A stretch of 64,000 bases of DNA from Deltaproteobacteria bacterium IMCC39146 (GTDB lineage Bacteria > Desulfobacterota > Desulfuromonadia > Desulfuromonadales > BM103), in NCBI GenBank assembly GCA_030005635.1, contig JARUHP010000011.1:58043-122042 (forward strand), read 5' to 3'. The notes below the pieces were generated by a model, which did no database searches, was not told where the DNA came from, and worked only from the letters and a program-made list of their open reading frames with translations. The position numbers and the translations under genes are program-made. Shown here piece after piece: positions 8,135 through 17,685 of this stretch; the stretch's first letter is position 1, and each line of letters begins with the position of its first letter.

Positions 8135-9955
8135 TCAATCTGAAGAATAATGCTCTTTTTTCTTCTCCAGTTCTGTTGCGTAACGGGCCAGCACGGCGCG
8201 GCGGGTCAGCATGTAGAGTACCTGTTGCGGGTCATCTACAGCAACCACGGGGATCTCTTCAAGCCCGCGACTGGAAAGTTTTCGCATGACTTCGGTTAAT
8301 GATTCATCGGGAGTCGTGGTGATGACGCGTGTTATCGCGATGTCACCGGCCAGAACCAGACTGGGAGGGAGATCTTCGGTGAGGATGCGGCGGATATCGT
8401 TGACCGAAAAGATAGAGATCATGCGCAACTCATCATCGACCACGGGATAGTAAGCACCCTCGGCATTGGCGATCAGCTTGAGAATCTCTGGTAGCGGCAA
8501 GCCTTCGGCAATCAAAGTGGGTTTTCGTCCATGCTCCTGCAGATCCTCAACCTTGATCCCTTCCAGAACGTCAACGATGAATTCGCCAAGATGAACCGGC
8601 GAGTCAATCCGGCTTTTGACCTGCTTCTGGTAAATTGAATTGCGTGGGTAAACGATCATGGCCACGGTGCAGACCAACATCAGGGGAGCAAGCAATCCGT
8701 AGTTACCGGTCAATTCGCTGACCATGATCAGGGTGGCGATCGGTGTGTTCGAGACTGCGGAGAAGAAGCCGGCCATGCCGATCAGGACGTAGGCACGCGG
8801 GTCGTGGACCATCGCTGGAAAGAGAAGCTCTGCTGATGCGCCGAATGCGCCGCCGAGCATGGCACCGATCACCAGGCTGGGGGCGAAGACACCACCGGAA
8901 CCACCGGAGGAAATCGTCAAACTGGTCGCAATGATTTTGGCCAGGGCAACAACCAGCATGACCCAGAGAGCTACTTTTCCATAGATGGCGGCTTGTACCA
9001 TGCCATACCCTGAGCCGAGCACCTGGGGGACGACCATGGCGAGCAGGCCGAGCAGGAAGCCACCCACTGCAGGCTTCAGCATGACCGGGAAGTCCCACTT
9101 GCGGAACAGGTCTTGAGCGCCGTAGAAGCATTTTACGTAAAGCTTGCCGAGGCCAGCGCAGAAGATGCCCAAGATGAGGAACATCACTAGTTCACGCGGA
9201 TGCTCGAAACTGAAATGAGGTGTTTCCAGAAGCGGTTTCCAGCCGGTCGTGGCTCCGAAGAGTGAAAACGCGGTGATCGAGGAGATGATCGCCGGGATCA
9301 GCCCCTCATGTTCAAATTCCGGGTTTTTATAAAGGACCTCTACCGCAAACAGGGCTCCACCCAGGGGTGCACGGAAGGTTGCTCCGATACCTCCGGCCAT
9401 ACCGGCCAGCAGGAGGATGCGGCGATCAGCGGAGGTCAACCTGAGCTTGGTGGCAATGAAGGAGCCAAAACCGGCACCGATCTGGGCGATTGGTCCCTCG
9501 CGGCCTGCCGAGCCGCCAGTGCCGATGGTTGCCATCGAAGCGAGACCCTTAATAATCGGGACTCGTCCCCTGATAACGCCGCCCTTGTTGTGGAAGGCGT
9601 CGATGGCGGCGTCTGTGCCGTGTCCTTCCGCTTCGGGGGCAAATTTGAAAACCAGGAAGCCTGAGATCAGACCACCGATAATCGGAATCAGAAAGAGAAA
9701 CCAGCGGTGGTCCATAGCCAGGTTGTCGATCATCTTGTCGCCCATAGCCAAAACCGCTTCTGCACCCTCTTTGGGAGGGCTATAGCCGGCAAGGTTGTCG
9801 AGAAACAGGTGCTCGATACTGTTGGTGGCGTAATAGAACAAGACTGCAGCGCTGCCTGTTACCAGACCAACCAGTACGCTGAGAATGACGGGCCGGGTCA
9901 GAACCCGCCAGTCGAGTCTTTTTAAGTTGTTGAAAATCGGACCAAGAGTCGCCAC
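8135..9955 (-). CDS. CLC-family chloride channel/antiporter with C-terminal CBS pair
   Basis: A 606-residue membrane protein. The CLC core carries GTGGSAGREGP (about residues 143-153, including the gating glutamate) and GSGGVFAPS, both part of the anion path. Two CBS domains follow at about 450-590 (ITRVITTTPDESLTEVMRKL). The gating glutamate is present, which fits either a channel or a Cl-/H+ exchanger. Adenine-nucleotide control through the CBS pair is possible (family knowledge). The start is GTG; the ribosome site is weak. It is the upstream gene of the CLC-Nudix-PilZ group. Confidence 0.9.
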   Translation of the reverse strand: MATLGPIFNNLKRLDWRVLTRPVILSVLVGLVTGSAAVLFYYATNSIEHLFLDNLAGYSPPKEGAEAVLAMGDKMIDNLAMDHRWFLFLIPIIGGLISGFLVFKFAPEAEGHGTDAAIDAFHNKGGVIRGRVPIIKGLASMATIGTGGSAGREGPIAQIGAGFGSFIATKLRLTSADRRILLLAGMAGGIGATFRAPLGGALFAVEVLYKNPEFEHEGLIPAIISSITAFSLFGATTGWKPLLETPHFSFEHPRELVMFLILGIFCAGLGKLYVKCFYGAQDLFRKWDFPVMLKPAVGGFLLGLLAMVVPQVLGSGYGMVQAAIYGKVALWVMLVVALAKIIATSLTISSGGSGGVFAPSLVIGAMLGGAFGASAELLFPAMVHDPRAYVLIGMAGFFSAVSNTPIATLIMVSELTGNYGLLAPLMLVCTVAMIVYPRNSIYQKQVKSRIDSPVHLGEFIVDVLEGIKVEDLQEHGRKPTLIAEGLPLPEILKLIANAEGAYYPVVDDELRMISIFSVNDIRRILTEDLPPSLVLAGDIAITRVITTTPDESLTEVMRKLSSRGLEEIPVVAVDDPQQVLYMLTRRAVLARYATELEKKKEHYSSD

Positions 9956-10089
9956 AGATTTTGAATGTTTCTCGCTTAGTTGTTGCTTGCCGACAGGCGG
10001 CTGTGTGCCAAGCGTTGTTGTTCTACTCGCTCGATTTTAAGGACACCAGTGCCGGAAATCGAAAAAGTAGAGAGGCCTTTGCCAGTTTT

Positions 10090-10401
10090 TTAGTAGGTCT
10101 CGGCCTGACGGTGAAGTCTGGTTTTAACTTTGTCGACCCATTCTGTGTCTACCAGTTTGACCTTTTTCAGGAAGCCGGAGGTGATCATCGTGCTGCCTAC
10201 TGATGTCTTCATAAATGAGCAGACGAAGAAATTCGAATAGTCGACTTCTTTCCATATCTGCGCCTGCATTTCGTCAGAGACGGGGTAAGTCTGCTGCAGT
10301 TCGGCGAGCAGGAAGGCTTTGTGGTCTTCTATCTTTGGTGTTGTGTAAATGAGGTAGCCCAGTCCGACGATCAGAACAACTATGATAAAACGTGAAAGCA
10401 T
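10090..10401 (-). CDS. Small single-pass membrane protein of unknown function
   Basis: A 103-residue protein with an N-terminal hydrophobic helix (FIIVVLIVGLGYLIYTT) and a polar remainder that contains NFFVCSFMKTSVG and ends LHRQAETY. The layout recalls DUF4359 proteins, but I cannot confirm this. The ATG is convincing because the membrane helix starts at once. It stands between two larger leftward genes with gaps over 130 bases, so it is probably transcribed on its own. Confidence 0.65.
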   Translation of the reverse strand: MLSRFIIVVLIVGLGYLIYTTPKIEDHKAFLLAELQQTYPVSDEMQAQIWKEVDYSNFFVCSFMKTSVGSTMITSGFLKKVKLVDTEWVDKVKTRLHRQAETY

Positions 10402-10591
10402 GATGATTTAGACCCCTTGAAAATTAATAATGCCCTGTAAGATAACGCAAAAGGGCTTACCTGAACAAGGCTTCTAAGAGGTTATTGTCAGGAATTTTAG
10501 TGGTTTGGTTAATAATTGAAACTGTAACAGGGCAGATTGTGCAATAGACGTTGAATTGCCTGACAAAAGCCCAGGTCGTTTAATGTTGGGA

Positions 10592-13500
10592 TCAATGTAC
10601 CGTGGCGTCAAGTTCAACCCTGGCACGGTAGGTCGTTTCCTCTTCCGGAGCCGCCGTGATGTCAGGTTTCTTTAGGAAGATACGTTTCGGCTCCAGTTGT
10701 CCTTCGTCGATCAGGTATCTCTGTACGGCAAGGGCTCGCGCCTGGGCGAGCTCGGCGAGATCGTCCGGGGAGACCTGGGTGTGGGTGTAGATCAACTTTT
10801 CCATCTCTGCCGGGGGAATCTCTTTGGTCATGCCGATAAAATTGCGTGGTTTGGGGAAGTCCGCTTTGCGATAGACCTGCCAGAGGTATTCGTCATATTC
10901 TTCTACAGGCACAACCACAGTCTCTTCGGTACTTCCTTCCTCGCGCTGATCATTCTTGACCAGATCCAGATACTTGAGCCGCTTAACCTGTCGTTTGAGA
11001 TGCTCGCTGCGGTAGCCTTCTTCATCGTTCTCAAGATCCACGAAGCCACTGACCTCGATGTCAATGTTTGGTCGATCGGTCAGGGCCTGCGCCATGCGCT
11101 GCAACTTCTCTGCCTCTGTCGAACTGAGCGATGATGAGCCGTAGGCAAAGCTAATGTGGCTGAAGTCTTCTTCGCTGTCACCGAGCATGGCTCCGAGTAG
11201 GGCGAAGGGCGAGGTTGCCACTTTAACCAGAAGATTCTCAACGACTGTCCAGATTACACCACCAACGCTGAACTGAGGGTCGTCGAGACTCCCGGAAACC
11301 GGGATGTCGAGGTGAATCTCGCCCTTGCGGTCTTTGAGCAGAGCCACCGCGAGCTTTACCGGCAGTCCGGTTGAATTCTCACTTTCGATTTCATCACCGA
11401 AGCTGAATTGATCGAGAAAGACCTTGTTTTTGGCCTTGAGTTGATTGTCCTCAAGATAATACTCGAGCGCCAGGTTGAGCTTGCCCTTTTCAATCAGGTA
11501 GCCGACATAGTTGCCGGAATAGGGTGACAAGGGGCTGAGTTCTATGTCATGGAAGCTCAGCTTGAGGTCGAGAAAAAGTTTTTCCGCAAGAGGGTTGATG
11601 ACGCCGCTGATCTCTAGCGGAGACTGGCTGCGTAACTGGCCTCTCAGGTCGACCTGGGCGCGTGACTCAGCTTCAGAACGTAGACCTTCGATCCGTCCGC
11701 CGAGATCGCGCATATCTGCTGTGAACAGTCTGGAGAGGTGACGGTCGGTGAAATCGACATGACCTCCCTGCAGGGTGATGGTGTTGACCATTATGACCGG
11801 AGGTGTTGTCGTCTCTAGGTCTTCTTCAGCAGAGCTCTCCTGTTTTTGTAGCTCGTTGCCCTCGAGCTGATCCTTTTTTCTAAAGGCTTCAGTCAGGTTG
11901 AAACGGGCCTCTTCATCGATCAGAACTTTGGCAAAATAGTCACTGAGAGTGATTGATTTGACTTCTAAGTTTAAAGGCTCCAGTTCTCCCTTTATGCCGG
12001 CAACCTGGAGGTTGTCCCATTTCAAAAGGTCTTCTTGGTGCAGACTGTCGATCAGGTGGAATCGGCTGACACCGATATCGCCACTGAAGGAGATTTGAGA
12101 AGCATCAGAGCCGGCGGTGACGGTCGTTTGCAGCTTGGTATTGAGGTAGCCATCAGTGAGAACCAGGTTGAAATGTTCTTCTATGTAGGGAGACAAACTG
12201 GCCAGCGGGATGCGTTTTAGGAGCGAACTCATGCTGACCGACTTTTCGGCGAGTGAAGCCGTGCCTTTGATGTCGATCTGTCCTTTACGCTGAAAAATTG
12301 CGCTGAAAGTGAACGGACTCTCTACTTTCTCCGGTGCAACAAGGTTGTTGATGCTCAGATTTATGGCGCTGGCGTTCAAAGTTGTTGCTGTCGTCGGCAG
12401 GTTGTCATTGATGTTGATTTCCAGTTTCTTGATGGCAAGAGTACCGATACGGTAGCTGAAGGTAGGCCCTTCAGGTGTAACCTCTGGAACCGCTTGCTCT
12501 TCTGGAGTCTCGGTGAGTGTCGCAAGAATTGGAAAGTTGCTTGAGAGAATGGTCCAGTGACCCTCTGCGGTTCGCGAGAAATTAATCCGACTGTCTGTGT
12601 ATTCTACAGAGTCGATTTCCAGTCGGTTCCTGGCAAGGTCGAAAGAAATGTCCGATATGTTGCTTTCATCGATTCTCATACCTTCATTTTCATTGAAGGC
12701 CATATAAGCGTCGCGGAGTCTGAGTTGCCCCTCGCTCAAAAAGAATGGCTGCTCCGGGTTGCTCGTAATATTGGCGCGAAAATCTATTTTACCTTCCATG
12801 GGTACGGAGTAAACGCCCTTGTAATAAGGTTCATAGGCTGCCGTATCGATGTTTCTCAACTCGGTCTCCAGGACCATGGTAAAGGGGCTGAGTGAGAAAA
12901 GCCCCTTGATCGAGGCGCTCTCGCTACGATCTGTCTCCAGAACCAGCTTGAGGGGGCTGGATTGCTTGCCGTCAAGAGTGAAATTCCTAACGTCAATATT
13001 GATCTCCCGGGCGATCGTACCAAAGCCACCGCTGGCCATCTCATCCGTAAAAAAAACAACACCATCACGGATTTCTACGGTATCGATCTTTAAATCGAAA
13101 GGTTTCGATAACTCTTCTGTGTCCTCCTCGACAGATTGCTTTGTTTGCGTCGATGCCATACGGGCATGGTTCCATTGTCCCTGGAGGTCACGCTTGAGCT
13201 GAACTTCAAGGTTGTAAATACGTAAGGTGGAGAGGTGGAGGTCATTTTCCAATGGTTTTGACGGGGCTATTTCAACCTGCAGCAATGGCAGGAAAAAGAG
13301 CTGCTCCTGCAATCTGTCATGGATGTTAAGAGACGCCAGGTCGACCTTTCCGCTTAACTCGAATTCGCCTCCGGTTTCCGGTGAGAGGCGATAGAGCAGA
13401 TCAAGATCGAGGCTGAGCTTGCCGCTGCGGATCTTGAAGGGAAGTTCGACCGGCACATAGCCTAGATAAAAGGGCAGGTCGATGTTGTCAAGTTCAAGTT

Positions 13501-14161
13501 TGAACTGCATCTCCTGAACATCGCTAAAAAGTTTCACTCGCCCTGCGAGATTGATTTCTGAATCGTTGATTTCGGCTTTGAAGAGCGGTTGGGCAGGGTT
13601 CTCAACCATGAATGGCAGGTTGCCAATCGATGGCAGCACCAGCTGCAGATTACGAACGGTGTGCTGTACTGCTTCGTCCAGACTGTTGTCGAGCAGGTCT
13701 ATCCGGCCATGAATGATGGACAGGTTGTTCAGGGAAAAACGTGTCGGTTCGTCGAGGGTTGTGTTCTCAGGTTCATCTGCTTTCTCAGGGAGCAGATCAC
13801 TGAAGTTAAAGCGTTCGGCCGATTGCTTTTCCAGGTGAACATAGGGTTTTTCTATGTGTAATTCGTCGATCACCGCTGCGCGATGATAAATCGATGCGGC
13901 GCTTAAAGACGCTCGCAGTAAATCCCAGGAGACGAAAGTTTTTTCCTGATCGGTTTCACTGAGCTGAAGTTTCTTGATCGTCACACTGAGGTTGAACGGG
14001 TTGATGCTGATCGATTCGATTTTGAGATCTCTGCCTGTGTTTTCTGCGACCCAAAGACTGGCTCGGTTATTGATAATCCCCGGCAAGATCAAGGTGATGA
14101 AGATTAAGGTAAGCAGAAACAGGCTTACACCAATCAGAAGAGTTTTTTTCCAGAGCGACAT
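10592..14161 (-). CDS. AsmA-like DUF748 envelope protein
   Basis: A very large protein of 1189 residues with one N-terminal membrane anchor (WKKTLLIGVSLFLLTLIFIT) followed by long beta-rich AsmA/DUF748 repeats (for example RDLKIESISINPFNLSVTIK, repeated strand patterns, and LDIPVSGSLDDPQFSVGGVI). An OmpA-like region near residues 1010-1150 has FAYGSSSLSSTEAEKLQRMA. AsmA-type proteins are thought to bridge the inner and outer membranes for lipid transfer; this is the likely role but is inference. The ATG at MSLWKKT, with AAGGA upstream, is preferred to a frame that begins 39 codons earlier. Monocistronic. Confidence 0.87.
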   Translation of the reverse strand: MSLWKKTLLIGVSLFLLTLIFITLILPGIINNRASLWVAENTGRDLKIESISINPFNLSVTIKKLQLSETDQEKTFVSWDLLRASLSAASIYHRAAVIDELHIEKPYVHLEKQSAERFNFSDLLPEKADEPENTTLDEPTRFSLNNLSIIHGRIDLLDNSLDEAVQHTVRNLQLVLPSIGNLPFMVENPAQPLFKAEINDSEINLAGRVKLFSDVQEMQFKLELDNIDLPFYLGYVPVELPFKIRSGKLSLDLDLLYRLSPETGGEFELSGKVDLASLNIHDRLQEQLFFLPLLQVEIAPSKPLENDLHLSTLRIYNLEVQLKRDLQGQWNHARMASTQTKQSVEEDTEELSKPFDLKIDTVEIRDGVVFFTDEMASGGFGTIAREINIDVRNFTLDGKQSSPLKLVLETDRSESASIKGLFSLSPFTMVLETELRNIDTAAYEPYYKGVYSVPMEGKIDFRANITSNPEQPFFLSEGQLRLRDAYMAFNENEGMRIDESNISDISFDLARNRLEIDSVEYTDSRINFSRTAEGHWTILSSNFPILATLTETPEEQAVPEVTPEGPTFSYRIGTLAIKKLEININDNLPTTATTLNASAINLSINNLVAPEKVESPFTFSAIFQRKGQIDIKGTASLAEKSVSMSSLLKRIPLASLSPYIEEHFNLVLTDGYLNTKLQTTVTAGSDASQISFSGDIGVSRFHLIDSLHQEDLLKWDNLQVAGIKGELEPLNLEVKSITLSDYFAKVLIDEEARFNLTEAFRKKDQLEGNELQKQESSAEEDLETTTPPVIMVNTITLQGGHVDFTDRHLSRLFTADMRDLGGRIEGLRSEAESRAQVDLRGQLRSQSPLEISGVINPLAEKLFLDLKLSFHDIELSPLSPYSGNYVGYLIEKGKLNLALEYYLEDNQLKAKNKVFLDQFSFGDEIESENSTGLPVKLAVALLKDRKGEIHLDIPVSGSLDDPQFSVGGVIWTVVENLLVKVATSPFALLGAMLGDSEEDFSHISFAYGSSSLSSTEAEKLQRMAQALTDRPNIDIEVSGFVDLENDEEGYRSEHLKRQVKRLKYLDLVKNDQREEGSTEETVVVPVEEYDEYLWQVYRKADFPKPRNFIGMTKEIPPAEMEKLIYTHTQVSPDDLAELAQARALAVQRYLIDEGQLEPKRIFLKKPDITAAPEEETTYRARVELDATVH

Positions 14162-14385
14162 GAGGATGCATCCTTGCTGGCGAAGTAGCTTTTGCAGGCG
14201 CCCTTTAATGACAGATATGTCGAAAGGCTGAGGGCTATATTTTAAACTTAAGGCTAGCACGTAAGTGGCAAGGTGCAAAGAAGGTCTTTGAAATTATTAG
14301 TGGTTGTGTTGAAGGAGGCCGTTCGGGTTGGCAAAGAAAATTTGTCATGCTTACTCATGACGCCGCAGGAAAAAGGAGAAAAGGC

Positions 14386-14414
14386 TTGACCTGGTTCAAA
14401 CGTTCGTTTAAAAC
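14386..14414 (+). promoter_or_regulatory. Promoter with a TetR-type operator for the efflux operon
   Basis: TTGACC at 14386-14391 and TAAAAC at 14409-14414, with a 17-base spacer. The spacer contains AAACG-TT-CGTTT (14398-14409), a perfect short dyad placed between -35 and -10, where a TetR repressor would block polymerase. The remaining 14162-14465 spacer holds nothing else that I recognise. Confidence 0.6.
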
Positions 14415-14465
14415 ATGTGTACGACTGAATAGCCTTTCCCTTTTTTATGGAGACCTTGTTATCAG

Positions 14466-15104
14466 ATGAGTCAGGCCGATACCAAACAGAGGATTCTTGA
14501 TGCTGCAGAGCGCCTTTTTGCCCGTGATGGCTACCATGCCACCTCCTTGCGTAGTATTACGACCGAGGCTGAAGCTAATCTGGCCGCAGTTAATTACCAT
14601 TTTGGCAGTAAAGAGTCTCTGCTCGAAGCTACTATCGATCGTCGACTGCGCCCCCTAAATGAGGTCCGCTATGGTCAGCTCGACGCTCTGTTGCAGAAAA
14701 CAGAAGAAACCGAAACGATCCCTTCCTGTCGTGACGTCTTACGGACCTTTGTTGAGCCAACGCTCCGCTTACGTAAACAGGGTTCGGGTGCAGAAAATTT
14801 TGTCGCACTTATTGGCAGAACCCTCGCCGAACCTCAGGGGGTTGCCATGTCAATCTTTATGCGGAATATGGAACCTCTACTGGCTCGTTTATTTCAGGCG
14901 CTGAATCTTTCTCTTCCCGGTATTTCGCGACAGGTGCTCTTCTGGCGGGTTCACTTTGTGTTTGGCTCCCTGAGCCACATGATGCGTTGTCATGAGCGCC
15001 ATTCCATTGTTCCGGAAGCTGTCAGTATCGATATGAGTGTTGAAGAGGAAATAGAGCTTTTTCTTGATTTTGCGGTAGCAGGCATGGAGGTGCATAGATC
15101 ATGA
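14466..15104 (+). CDS. TetR-family transcriptional regulator
   Basis: A 212-residue regulator with a classical TetR helix-turn-helix in residues 8-55 (RILDAAERLFARDGYHATSLRSIT, then NYHFGSKESLL). The C-terminal ligand domain resembles the CecR/YbiH-like group. It overlaps the following gene by ATGA (15101-15104), so it is translated with the pump it most likely controls. The dyad in its own promoter suggests autoregulated repression released by a pump substrate. The ligand is unknown. Confidence 0.92.
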   Translation: MSQADTKQRILDAAERLFARDGYHATSLRSITTEAEANLAAVNYHFGSKESLLEATIDRRLRPLNEVRYGQLDALLQKTEETETIPSCRDVLRTFVEPTLRLRKQGSGAENFVALIGRTLAEPQGVAMSIFMRNMEPLLARLFQALNLSLPGISRQVLFWRVHFVFGSLSHMMRCHERHSIVPEAVSIDMSVEEEIELFLDFAVAGMEVHRS

Positions 15105-16513
15105 ACCGTGTCAGTGCTCTCATTATGATACTGCTCCTGGCTGGCTGCTCACTGCATAAACCGACAGAAGTCAGGTTGTCAGTGGACCCTCCACCGGAAT
15201 TTCTTGAGAATCAAGCTGCTCATGAATCCGGGCTATCGGTCGAACAGTGGTGGCAGGTTTTCAATGATGAACAACTGAATCTGTTGATGACCGAACTTTT
15301 CGACCAAAACCTGGAGTTGACCCAGGCTATTGCACGCCTGGAACAGGTCGAAGCCGTATTCAAAATCACCCGGAGCGCTCAATCTCCAACACTCTTTGCC
15401 GGTGCAAATCTTGGCCGTTCACAACAGCCTGGTTTGGTTGATGCTTTTGTCGGTAACAACCAACAGCTGTCTCTGGCCGCCGGTTATGAACTTGATTTGT
15501 GGGGCAAGCTGGCATCGCAGAGCCAAGCGGCAGAGTTAGAGTTAACCGCCAGTCGTCAGGATGTACAAACTCTTTATCTGAGCCTGTCGGCAAGGCTGAC
15601 GGATCTCTATTTTCTTGCCGTGGAACAACGTGCCCAACTGGCTCTGACCAAGCAGTCCATTGCTTCATTTACCGATACGCTGGCTCGCGTCGAAAATCGT
15701 TATCAACTGGGTCTGGTGCCAGCCGTCGATATGTATCAGGCTCGTCAGAACTTGTCCGCCGCAAAAGCTGCGCTCTACCTTTTTCAGGCCCTTCTTGCTG
15801 AAGCTGAACATGCCATCGCAGTTCTGGTTGGCCAATATCCAGAGCGAAGCCCGGATGACAGCCTGCAAAAATTACCTGATCCTCCTGTTCTCTTTGAGGT
15901 CGGTATCCCTGCTGATTTGATCAGGCAACGTCCTGATCTTGTGGCGGCCCTGCGGCGGGTTGGGGCTGCTGATGCCAGAGTTGCAGCTGCGATTGCCGAT
16001 CGCTTCCCCTCAATCAGTCTGTCCGGCGGCTATGGATCGCTCCGTCAGGATGTTACCGCAGGCCTGATCAAAGGTGAATTCTGGAGTCTGCTTGGAAACT
16101 TGGCCCTGCCAATTGTTGATGGCGGCCGACGACGAGCGGAAGTCGAGAGAAAGGAGGCGGTCTTGCGAGAAGCTGTCGCTGGTTATCAACAAAAAGTTCT
16201 CTCTGCTTTTCAGGAAGTTGAAGATGCTTTGGTCAATAACGTTGCGACGCAGCAACGTGTCGCTTATCTCGCTGAAACCGCCATGGCAACTCAGGCAACC
16301 CTGCGTTTGACCACGGAACGATATCTTGCTGGAATCACCGACTACCTACCTGTTCTGACCGCTCAACGCACTGACTTTGATGTTCAAAGTCGACTGCTTG
16401 CCGCGCAACGGCAGTTGCTTGCTGATCGCATCAGCCTGGCACGCTCGCTGGGTGGAAGTTGGATGCAGGACAAAATGAATGCACGTCTGCAGATTGCAAA
16501 GGATAAGAAGTAA
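15101..16513 (+). CDS. Outer membrane efflux lipoprotein (TolC/NodT family)
   Basis: The outer-membrane factor of an RND tripartite pump, 470 residues. The lipoprotein signal ends in LLAGC with Cys at residue 16. The body has the duplicated alpha-barrel pattern of NodT-type factors (LNLLMTELFDQNLELTQAIARLEQ and, later, RQRPDLVAALRRVGAADARV, a strongly conserved segment). It starts within the TetR stop codon and ends sharing one base with the adaptor (TAATG), so the four genes form one coupled operon. Confidence 0.92.
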   Translation: MNRVSALIMILLLAGCSLHKPTEVRLSVDPPPEFLENQAAHESGLSVEQWWQVFNDEQLNLLMTELFDQNLELTQAIARLEQVEAVFKITRSAQSPTLFAGANLGRSQQPGLVDAFVGNNQQLSLAAGYELDLWGKLASQSQAAELELTASRQDVQTLYLSLSARLTDLYFLAVEQRAQLALTKQSIASFTDTLARVENRYQLGLVPAVDMYQARQNLSAAKAALYLFQALLAEAEHAIAVLVGQYPERSPDDSLQKLPDPPVLFEVGIPADLIRQRPDLVAALRRVGAADARVAAAIADRFPSISLSGGYGSLRQDVTAGLIKGEFWSLLGNLALPIVDGGRRRAEVERKEAVLREAVAGYQQKVLSAFQEVEDALVNNVATQQRVAYLAETAMATQATLRLTTERYLAGITDYLPVLTAQRTDFDVQSRLLAAQRQLLADRISLARSLGGSWMQDKMNARLQIAKDKK

Positions 16514-17685
16514 TGAAAATGAAAAGAGCCATACTGCCATTACTGGTGATCGTGATCGCCCTTGGATTGACCTTTGTTTTGCTTAAATCGCGCAAGGCGC
16601 CCACGTCTCACGAGACTCCTTACCTTGGGCCCTTGGTCGAAGTGGCCGAGCTGGTTAAAACCAGCCGTCAGGTCATCGTCAGTGGTACCGGCAGCGCCCA
16701 GTCGCGTTACGAAGTCGGCATTACGCCGCAGGTTAAAGGCCGTGTCAACGAACTTTCTCCGCAGATGGTTGCTGGCGGAACTTTTCTTAAAGGTGACTTG
16801 CTTTTTGCCATCGATGATATTGACTACCAGCTGGCGATAGCTCTTGCGCAGTCGAGTCTGGCTCAGGCGGAACTTGATTTGTTGCGCAATGAGAACCTGG
16901 CTGAACTGGCCCGTAAAGAATGGTATGCACTGAACGCCGATAGCTCTGTAGAACCTAATCCGCTGGTCGTCTATGAACCCCAGTTGAAAAGTGCCCGGGC
17001 GCAGCGCGATGCCGCGCAGGCTAATGTCGAACTGGCCGAAATCAACCTGCAGCGGACCAGGGTGCTCGCTCCTTTTGACTGTTATGTGCGCAGCGAGCAG
17101 CTCGAGATTGGCCAATTTTTAAATGCCGGATCACCGGTTGCGACAGTGGTCGGGACAGACCAGATAGAAATTGTTGTGCCGCTTCCCCTCGATGAGCTTG
17201 TCTGGTTGCAAGTGCCGCGCAAAGGCACAAAGCAGAAAGGCTCTCTGGCAAAAGTTGAGCTGCAATCGGGCGGACAGACGTTTCGCTGGCAGGGAGCGAT
17301 AACCCGGGCCCTGGGAGAAATCGACCCGCACAACCGGATGGCGCGCGTAGTGGTCACTGTCGATGAGCCTTTTTCTCCGGACAAAGGCGACTCGAAACTT
17401 CTGATGGATCTCTTGCCCGGTATGTTTGTCGAGGTCCATCTACAGGGCGAAGAACTCCCTGATGTTATTGCTGTGCCTCGCGGAGCACTGCACGATAAAG
17501 ACACCTTGTGGATTGTGGACGATGAAAACAGGTTGCATATCCGCGCGGTTGAAATTCTTCGTCGCGAACGTGATCAAGTTTTGATTCGTTCTGGATTGGA
17601 TGGCGGTGAAAAGATCGTTTTGACCAACCTTTCTGGCGCAGCTGAAGGCATGCTGTTACGGCCGCAATTGCGGGAGATTAAATAA
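16513..17685 (+). CDS. RND efflux periplasmic adaptor (membrane fusion protein)
   Basis: A 390-residue adaptor with an N-terminal membrane anchor (AILPLLVIVIALGLTFVLL), a lipoyl/barrel-sandwich half (GRVNELSPQMVAGGTFLKGD), a helical hairpin (about 110-180), and the second half-motif (TRVLAPFDCYVRSEQLEIGQ). It links the inner-membrane pump to the outer-membrane factor. One-base overlaps (TAATG) on both sides show tight coupling with its partners. Confidence 0.92.
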   Translation: MKMKRAILPLLVIVIALGLTFVLLKSRKAPTSHETPYLGPLVEVAELVKTSRQVIVSGTGSAQSRYEVGITPQVKGRVNELSPQMVAGGTFLKGDLLFAIDDIDYQLAIALAQSSLAQAELDLLRNENLAELARKEWYALNADSSVEPNPLVVYEPQLKSARAQRDAAQANVELAEINLQRTRVLAPFDCYVRSEQLEIGQFLNAGSPVATVVGTDQIEIVVPLPLDELVWLQVPRKGTKQKGSLAKVELQSGGQTFRWQGAITRALGEIDPHNRMARVVVTVDEPFSPDKGDSKLLMDLLPGMFVEVHLQGEELPDVIAVPRGALHDKDTLWIVDDENRLHIRAVEILRRERDQVLIRSGLDGGEKIVLTNLSGAAEGMLLRPQLREIK